Below are positions 57,730 to 64,000 of a DNA stretch of 64,000 nt, one piece after another. The first letter of the stretch is position 1. The number at the start of each line of letters is the position of its first letter. The notes below the pieces were generated by a model. The model made no database searches. It saw nothing but the letters and a program-made list of their open reading frames with translations, and was not told the origin of the DNA. A program made the translations under genes and the position numbers. The stretch is from Candidatus Enterococcus murrayae (lineage in GTDB: Bacteria; Bacillota; Bacilli; Lactobacillales; Enterococcaceae): contig NZ_JAFLVR010000034.1 of the NCBI RefSeq assembly GCF_017315985.1, positions 1 through 64,000 on the forward strand. The letters run 5' to 3'.

Positions 57730-59153
57730 AAAGTTTAAATGAAGAATGTGGCGTATTTGGCATCTGGGGACACCCGGATGCTGCTCGCGTCACTTATTTT
57801 GGCTTGCATAGCTTGCAACATCGGGGGCAAGAAGGAGCTGGGATCGTCAGTAATGACGGCGGAAAATTGTTCAGTACTCGAGGCTTAGGTTTATTATCGG
57901 AAGTCTTCAAGAACGAACGACAATTAAATCAATTGACAGGTCAAGCAGCGATTGGTCACGTTCGTTATGCTACAGCTGGAACCAGCAGCGTTGATAACAT
58001 CCAGCCTTTTTTATTCAATTTTTACGATGGCGATTTTGCTTTAGCACATAACGGAAATTTGACGAACGCTAAAAGTTTACGTAGAGAGCTAGAGATTGAT
58101 GGAGCTATTTTTCATTCCAACTCTGATACAGAGATTTTGATGCATCTGATTCGTCGCAGCCAAAAAGAAACGCTATGTGACCGAATGAAAGAAGCATTGA
58201 ACACTGTCAAAGGTGGATTTGCTTATCTTATGCTGACAGAAGAATCAATGGTAGCGGCTCTTGATCCGAATGGGTTCCGGCCATTATCAATTGGTCAAAT
58301 GGTCAATGGTGCTTATGTAGTAGCTTCAGAGACGTGTGCGCTAGAGGTTGTTGGCGCGAAATTTATCCAAGATGTAAATCCTGGTGAAATCATTACTATC
58401 AATGATGAAGGATTAAAGGTCGAGCATTTTACTGAAGAGACACAGCATGCGATTTGTTCGATGGAATATATCTATTTTGCACGACCAGATTCTAATATCG
58501 CAGGAGTAAATGTGCATAGTGCGCGTAAAAATATGGGGCGTATTTTATCACAAGAAGCGTCAATTGAAGCAGACATGGTCGTGGGTGTTCCTAATTCTTC
58601 TCTGTCAGCCGCTAGTGGCTATGCTGAGGAATCTGGTATCCCCTATGAAATGGGATTAGTAAAAAACCAATATGTTGCGAGAACCTTTATTCAACCGACG
58701 CAAGAACTACGCGAACAAGGTGTACGTATGAAGCTTTCTGCAGTTCGTGGAGTAGTTGAAGGAAAACGTGTCATTATGGTAGATGATTCAATCGTGCGGG
58801 GGACAACAAGCCGCCGAATCGTAAATCTATTAAAAGAAGCTGGAGCAAAAGAAGTTCATGTCCGGATAGCTTCACCTCCTTTGCGTTATCCATGTTTTTA
58901 TGGTATCGATATTCAAACGCGCAAAGAATTGATTGCAGCTAACCATTCAATCGAAGAGATTCGTGAGATGATTGGAGCAGATTCGTTGTCCTTTTTGAGT
59001 GAAGATGGATTGATCAATGCAATTGGATTAGACTTTGATGCACCGTATTCAGGATTGTGCATGGCTTATTTTAATGGCGATTATCCAACACCGCTGTATG
59101 ATTACGAGGCGCATTATCAGGCAACACTAAAAGAAAAAACTTCATTTTATTAG
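57714..59153 (+). CDS. purF: Amidophosphoribosyltransferase
   Basis: Committed step: PRPP plus glutamine to phosphoribosylamine. 479 residues. An 11-residue propeptide ([11 protein letters not shown]) precedes catalytic Cys12 in [10 protein letters not shown], as in Bacillus PurF, which confirms the ATG at 57714. The PRPP loop is [16 protein letters not shown]. Of the four Bacillus iron-sulfur ligands three are kept ([19 protein letters not shown], and the second of the pair), but the first of the C-terminal pair is Ser (SGLC), so the cluster is probably absent. Confidence 0.96.
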   Translation: MSNEVKSLNEECGVFGIWGHPDAARVTYFGLHSLQHRGQEGAGIVSNDGGKLFSTRGLGLLSEVFKNERQLNQLTGQAAIGHVRYATAGTSSVDNIQPFLFNFYDGDFALAHNGNLTNAKSLRRELEIDGAIFHSNSDTEILMHLIRRSQKETLCDRMKEALNTVKGGFAYLMLTEESMVAALDPNGFRPLSIGQMVNGAYVVASETCALEVVGAKFIQDVNPGEIITINDEGLKVEHFTEETQHAICSMEYIYFARPDSNIAGVNVHSARKNMGRILSQEASIEADMVVGVPNSSLSAASGYAEESGIPYEMGLVKNQYVARTFIQPTQELREQGVRMKLSAVRGVVEGKRVIMVDDSIVRGTTSRRIVNLLKEAGAKEVHVRIASPPLRYPCFYGIDIQTRKELIAANHSIEEIREMIGADSLSFLSEDGLINAIGLDFDAPYSGLCMAYFNGDYPTPLYDYEAHYQATLKEKTSFY

Positions 59154-59241
59154 AAGGTAGAATAATAGCACAAGCTGTGTTTTAACAGAATAATGTATAG
59201 CATGAGACTTAATAAATCAATAGGAATGAGGAACGAATCGA

Positions 59242-60285
59242 GTGGGAAATGCATATTCCAAAGCTGGCGTCGATGTAGAGGCCGGTTATGAAGTAGTTGA
59301 ACGCATTAAAAAACATGTGAAAAGAACCGAACGTTTGGGTGTTATGGGAGCAATCGGGGGATTTGGCGGCTGTTTTGATCTGAGTCAATTTCAATTGAAA
59401 GAGCCTGTTTTGGTTTCTGGAACTGACGGCGTAGGAACCAAATTAATGGTTGCGATCCAAGCAGATAAGCACGATACGATTGGAATCGATTGTGTCGCAA
59501 TGTGTGTAAATGACATTGTAGCGCAAGGAGCAGAACCGCTTTACTTTTTAGACTATATTGCAACAGGCAAAAATGTACCAGCGCGTCTAGAGCAAGTAGT
59601 CGCAGGAGTTGCTGAAGGCTGTGTCCAAGCAGGAGCTGCTCTGATCGGTGGAGAGACAGCGGAAATGCCCGGTATGTATGGTGTTGATGACTATGATTTA
59701 GCTGGTTTTACAGTTGGAATCGCTGAAAAAAGTCAGATAATCACTGGAGAGAAAATCAAAGCTGGTGACGTACTGGTTGGGTTACCTTCATCAGGAATCC
59801 ATTCGAACGGTTATTCTCTAGTTCGTAAAATCTTTTTCGAAACAAATAATTTTTCGAATGATGAACAGTTACCTGAGTTAGCAGGAAAACTTAGTGATGA
59901 GATTTTGACTCCAACAAAGATTTATGTCGACGCTTTAATGCCATTGATTAAAAAGGAACTAGTTAATGGAATTGCTCATGTGACCGGCGGAGGTTTTGTT
60001 GAAAATTTACCACGGATGCTGCCAGAAAGTTTAGCTTGTGAGATCGACTTGGGGACGTGGCCAATCTTACCGATCTTTGATGCATTAGCTAAGTATGGCG
60101 AAATTCCAGAAATGGAGATGTATGAGATTTTCAATATGGGGATTGGTATGGTTTTAGCAGTATCACCAGAAAAATTGGCAGATTTGCAAGCTGATTTGAA
60201 TGAACGGAATGAAGCCTCATACATTATTGGAAAAGTGATTGATAAGCAAGAATCGCCAATTGTTTTCAATGGGGCAAACGCATGA
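59242..60285 (+). CDS. purM: Phosphoribosylformylglycinamidine cyclo-ligase
   Basis: AIR synthetase, ATP-dependent ring closure of FGAM. 347 residues. N-terminal [17 protein letters not shown], then [27 protein letters not shown] and [15 protein letters not shown]. The GTG start follows GAGGA by nine bases. An 88-base gap from purF contains no clear terminator or PurBox. Its stop overlaps purN by four bases (ATGA). Confidence 0.97.
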   Translation: MGNAYSKAGVDVEAGYEVVERIKKHVKRTERLGVMGAIGGFGGCFDLSQFQLKEPVLVSGTDGVGTKLMVAIQADKHDTIGIDCVAMCVNDIVAQGAEPLYFLDYIATGKNVPARLEQVVAGVAEGCVQAGAALIGGETAEMPGMYGVDDYDLAGFTVGIAEKSQIITGEKIKAGDVLVGLPSSGIHSNGYSLVRKIFFETNNFSNDEQLPELAGKLSDEILTPTKIYVDALMPLIKKELVNGIAHVTGGGFVENLPRMLPESLACEIDLGTWPILPIFDALAKYGEIPEMEMYEIFNMGIGMVLAVSPEKLADLQADLNERNEASYIIGKVIDKQESPIVFNGANA

Positions 60286-60860
60286 GGATTGCGGTTTTAG
60301 CTTCAGGCAATGGGTCAAACTTTGAAGTGATCGCTCAGGCGGTTAAAGACAAAAAGATCGATGCAGAATTAGTACTATTGTTTTCAGATCATCGTGATGC
60401 CTATGCACTGAAACGGGCAGAAAAATTTGAGATAACCTGCGAAAGTTTTGAGTTGAAAGAATTTACAAACAAGAAAAATTATGAAACTGCGTTACTATCC
60501 CTATTAAAAAAATATGAGGTGGAACTTGTCGTTTTAGCGGGCTATATGCGGATTATTGGGAAAGATTTGCTAGCGGCATTTCCTAATCGTATTGTCAATG
60601 TTCATCCTGCACTGCTGCCGAATTTCCCAGGGTTGCATGGAATCAAGGATGCATACGAAGCTGGTGTTGAGGAAACAGGTGTTACGATTCATTATGTTGA
60701 TAGTGGTGTAGATACTGGTCCGATTATTGCACAAGGCAGAGTACAGGTGTCAAAGGATGATAGTCTAAGCGATTTGGAAACCAAGATCCATCAGGTGGAG
60801 CATGAGCTTTATCCAAAGGTTCTTGCGGAAATCGTAAGAGAAGTTAATTCAGAAGTCTAA
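60282..60860 (+). CDS. purN: Phosphoribosylglycinamide formyltransferase
   Basis: Transfers formyl from 10-formyl-THF to GAR. 192 residues. N-terminal [18 protein letters not shown], catalytic Asn/His in [17 protein letters not shown] (about 105-121) and Asp in [12 protein letters not shown]. Coupled to purM. The 255-base stretch to purH holds no PurBox or clear terminator, only small hairpins such as TGCC/GGCA near 60950. Confidence 0.96.
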   Translation: MRIAVLASGNGSNFEVIAQAVKDKKIDAELVLLFSDHRDAYALKRAEKFEITCESFELKEFTNKKNYETALLSLLKKYEVELVVLAGYMRIIGKDLLAAFPNRIVNVHPALLPNFPGLHGIKDAYEAGVEETGVTIHYVDSGVDTGPIIAQGRVQVSKDDSLSDLETKIHQVEHELYPKVLAEIVREVNSEV

Positions 60861-61115
60861 AAATATTATTTTGTCCAACTTTACCAACTACTCTTTATAG
60901 ATTGTTGTGGTGAAAAGAACACTAGAGAATTAATCTATTGCCAAGAATAGGCATGTAGACCATTCTTTCACAGTTTATTAAAGCTTGAATAAAGCAATAG
61001 ATAGTGCAAATTTAGAAGAGTTATGTTCGATTGGATGATACACACGGCGAGCATCAAACTTATTTTTTCGATTTTTGAAGAAGTGAATAGTGAAGAACGA
61101 GATAGGAGTGTCAGG

Positions 61116-62648
61116 ATGACAAGAGCATTAATCAGTGTTTCAGATAAAACAGGAGTTGTAGAATTTACTAAAGGGTTAGTTCAGGTGGGAATCGAGATCA
61201 TTTCTACTGGCGGAACTAAAAAAGTCTTGGATGAAGCAGGCATTCCAACATTAAGTATTGATGAGGTAACAGGTTTCCCAGAAATGATGGATGGTCGAGT
61301 TAAAACTCTACACCCGAAAATTCATGGTGGGTTATTGGGTCGGCGTGATTTAACAGCCCACATGGATGCGATGAACGAACACGATATACAGCCAATCGAT
61401 TTCGTCTGTGTGAATTTATACCCTTTCAAAGAAACGATTTCCAAACCAGAAGTGACTGAGGAAGATGCAATTGAGAATATTGATATCGGCGGACCTAGTA
61501 TGCTGCGCTCTGCTGCTAAAAACTTCAGTTCGGTAACTGTAATAGTAGACCCTGAAGATTATGCACTTGTTTTAGCAGAAGTAAAGGAAAATCAAGCGAC
61601 CTCTTTGGAAACACGCAAACGCTTAGCTGCAAAAGTATTTCGTCATACAGCAGCATATGACGCGTTGATCGCGGATTATTTAACAAAGAGCGTTTGTGAG
61701 GTCGAACCAGAAAAATTAACATTAACTTATGATTTGAAACAGACCTTGCGCTACGGTGAAAATAGTCATCAAACAGCAGCGTTTTACCAAAATGCTTTGC
61801 CTGTGTCTTATTCGATTGCGAGTGCTCATCAACTTCATGGAAAAGAACTGTCATACAATAATATCAAGGATGCGGATGCAGCGATTCGTATCGCTCGTGA
61901 ATTTACTGAACCAACAGTCGTGGCACTGAAGCATATGAATCCATGCGGGATTGGAAGTGGACGCACGATTTCGGAAGCCTACCAGTTTGCCTATGAAGCA
62001 GATCCAACATCGATTTTTGGTGGGATTTTAGTTGCGAACCGTGAAATTGATCTGGAAACAGCGGAAGAAATGCATAAATTATTCTTAGAAATCATCATCG
62101 CACCAAGCTTCAGTAAAGAGGCGTTTGATGTGTTATCTGATAAGAAAAACTTACGCTTGATGACTTTAGATTTTAGTGACCAAGCAAGTAATCAGCCAGA
62201 AGTTGTTTCTGTACTTGGCGGGTTACTAGTTCAGGATCAAGATGTCGTTGAAGAAATACCTGAAGAATGGGAAGTTGTAACAGATCGGAAACCGTCAGCA
62301 GACGAACTAAAAGCTTTAGCATTTGCTTGGAAAGCAGTAAAACACGTAAAATCCAATGCAATTGTTGTAGCAAATGAACATCAAACTGTAGGAGTTGGTG
62401 CAGGACAGATGAATCGTGTTGGTTCGGTCAAAATCGCTTTAGAAGAAGCAAAAGGTCGAATGGATGGAGCTGTTTTAGCTAGTGATGCATATTTCCCGAT
62501 GGATGACAGTGTGGAATATGCTGCTCAGCACGGTATTAAGGCGATCGTTCAACCAGGCGGAAGCATTCGAGATAAGGATTCAATTGCTATGGCGAATAAA
62601 TACGGTGTGGCAATGGTCTTTACGAGCATTCGTCATTTCAGACACTAA
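61116..62648 (+). CDS. purH: Bifunctional AICAR formyltransferase/IMP cyclohydrolase
   Basis: Last two steps to IMP. 510 residues: an N-terminal MGS-like IMP cyclohydrolase ([33 protein letters not shown]) and a C-terminal AICAR transformylase ([26 protein letters not shown]). AGGAGTG five bases before the ATG at 61116 gives the standard start; the reading frame is open for 93 bases further upstream but nothing supports starting there. Confidence 0.97.
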   Translation: MTRALISVSDKTGVVEFTKGLVQVGIEIISTGGTKKVLDEAGIPTLSIDEVTGFPEMMDGRVKTLHPKIHGGLLGRRDLTAHMDAMNEHDIQPIDFVCVNLYPFKETISKPEVTEEDAIENIDIGGPSMLRSAAKNFSSVTVIVDPEDYALVLAEVKENQATSLETRKRLAAKVFRHTAAYDALIADYLTKSVCEVEPEKLTLTYDLKQTLRYGENSHQTAAFYQNALPVSYSIASAHQLHGKELSYNNIKDADAAIRIAREFTEPTVVALKHMNPCGIGSGRTISEAYQFAYEADPTSIFGGILVANREIDLETAEEMHKLFLEIIIAPSFSKEAFDVLSDKKNLRLMTLDFSDQASNQPEVVSVLGGLLVQDQDVVEEIPEEWEVVTDRKPSADELKALAFAWKAVKHVKSNAIVVANEHQTVGVGAGQMNRVGSVKIALEEAKGRMDGAVLASDAYFPMDDSVEYAAQHGIKAIVQPGGSIRDKDSIAMANKYGVAMVFTSIRHFRH

Positions 62649-63914
<1,266 letters not shown>

Positions 63915-63916
63915 GC

Positions 63917-63949
63917 AAAAAAAAACGACTCTGAGGTCGTTTTTTTTTG
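63917..63949 (+). terminator. Terminator after purD
   Basis: AAAAACGAC / GTCGTTTTT with a TCTGAG loop and T8 or more; A-rich left flank makes it potentially bidirectional. Confidence 0.9.
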
Positions 63950-64000
63950 TTCAAAATACGCGAGATTTTAAAAATGACAGCTTTGATTAAAAGTGGTAAA

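Noticed and set aside
61023-61115. 31-residue N-terminal extension of PurH
   Set aside because: The frame is open, but AGGAGTG and family alignment place the start at 61116.

Overview
The window looks like chromosomal core DNA of a low-G+C Gram-positive coccus of the order Lactobacillales, most probably an Enterococcus or close relative. The reasons are AT-rich sequence, strong AGGAGG-type ribosome binding sites, the Lactobacillales DUF1149 family, GatCAB, an smPurL that depends on PurS and PurQ, CtsR and PurR-type operators, and the gene orders pcrA-ligA-gatCAB-dgkB-rlmD, polA-mutM-coaE-nrdR-dnaB-dnaI and xpt-pbuX-pur. Species assignment is inference. I see no prophage, insertion sequence, CRISPR array, rRNA or tRNA.

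Layout. 1-3.2 kb: a cytoplasmic alpha-amylase convergent with a ClC-type chloride/proton antiporter. 3.3-13.9 kb: PcrA helicase, DNA ligase, the GatCAB amidotransferase, a diacylglycerol kinase, a 23S rRNA uracil methyltransferase and a 42-residue basic protein. 13.9-22.8 kb: small metabolic and membrane genes (zinc-ribbon membrane protein, phosphoglycerate mutase-like phosphatase, HAD phosphatase, DUF1149, cystine symporter, VOC protein, metallophosphatase, EamA transporter), then Tex and a SprT-like protein. 22.9-33 kb: MurC, a MaoC-like/Bax-inhibitor pair, then polA-mutM-coaE and nrdR-dnaB-dnaI, which cover DNA synthesis, repair and replication initiation. 33-46.6 kb: TrmK/Nif3, PepT, a flippase-like membrane protein, an MDR reductase on the minus strand, ClpB under a CtsR operator, a LysM cell-wall hydrolase, CysK, PerR, and an ald-ilvA amino-acid catabolic pair. 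46.8-64 kb: a divergent CorA-like protein, then purine metabolism. That block has guanine salvage (xpt-pbuX behind a guanine riboswitch) followed by the complete set for de novo IMP synthesis after phosphoribosylamine formation, plus PurF itself: purE, K, B, then C, S, Q, L, F, M, N, H, D. A small minus-strand gene of unknown function sits between purB and purC.

How it works together. The purine block is controlled in two ways. The riboswitch stops xpt-pbuX transcription when guanine is plentiful. Two near-identical PurBoxes, each 71 bp upstream of a -10 hexamer, precede purE and purC. That distance matches activation by PurR as known in Lactococcus lactis.

Nothing here is clearly a new large system. 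The most unusual items are: a two-copy non-coding repeat with compensatory stem changes at two convergent gene ends; a multi-hairpin leader of the cystine transporter that could occlude its ribosome binding site; an isolated strong terminator between perR and ald; the unknown gene inside the pur cluster; and several proteins lacking signature residues (CorA with GIN, MaoC without its histidine, RlmD without its iron-sulfur cysteines).
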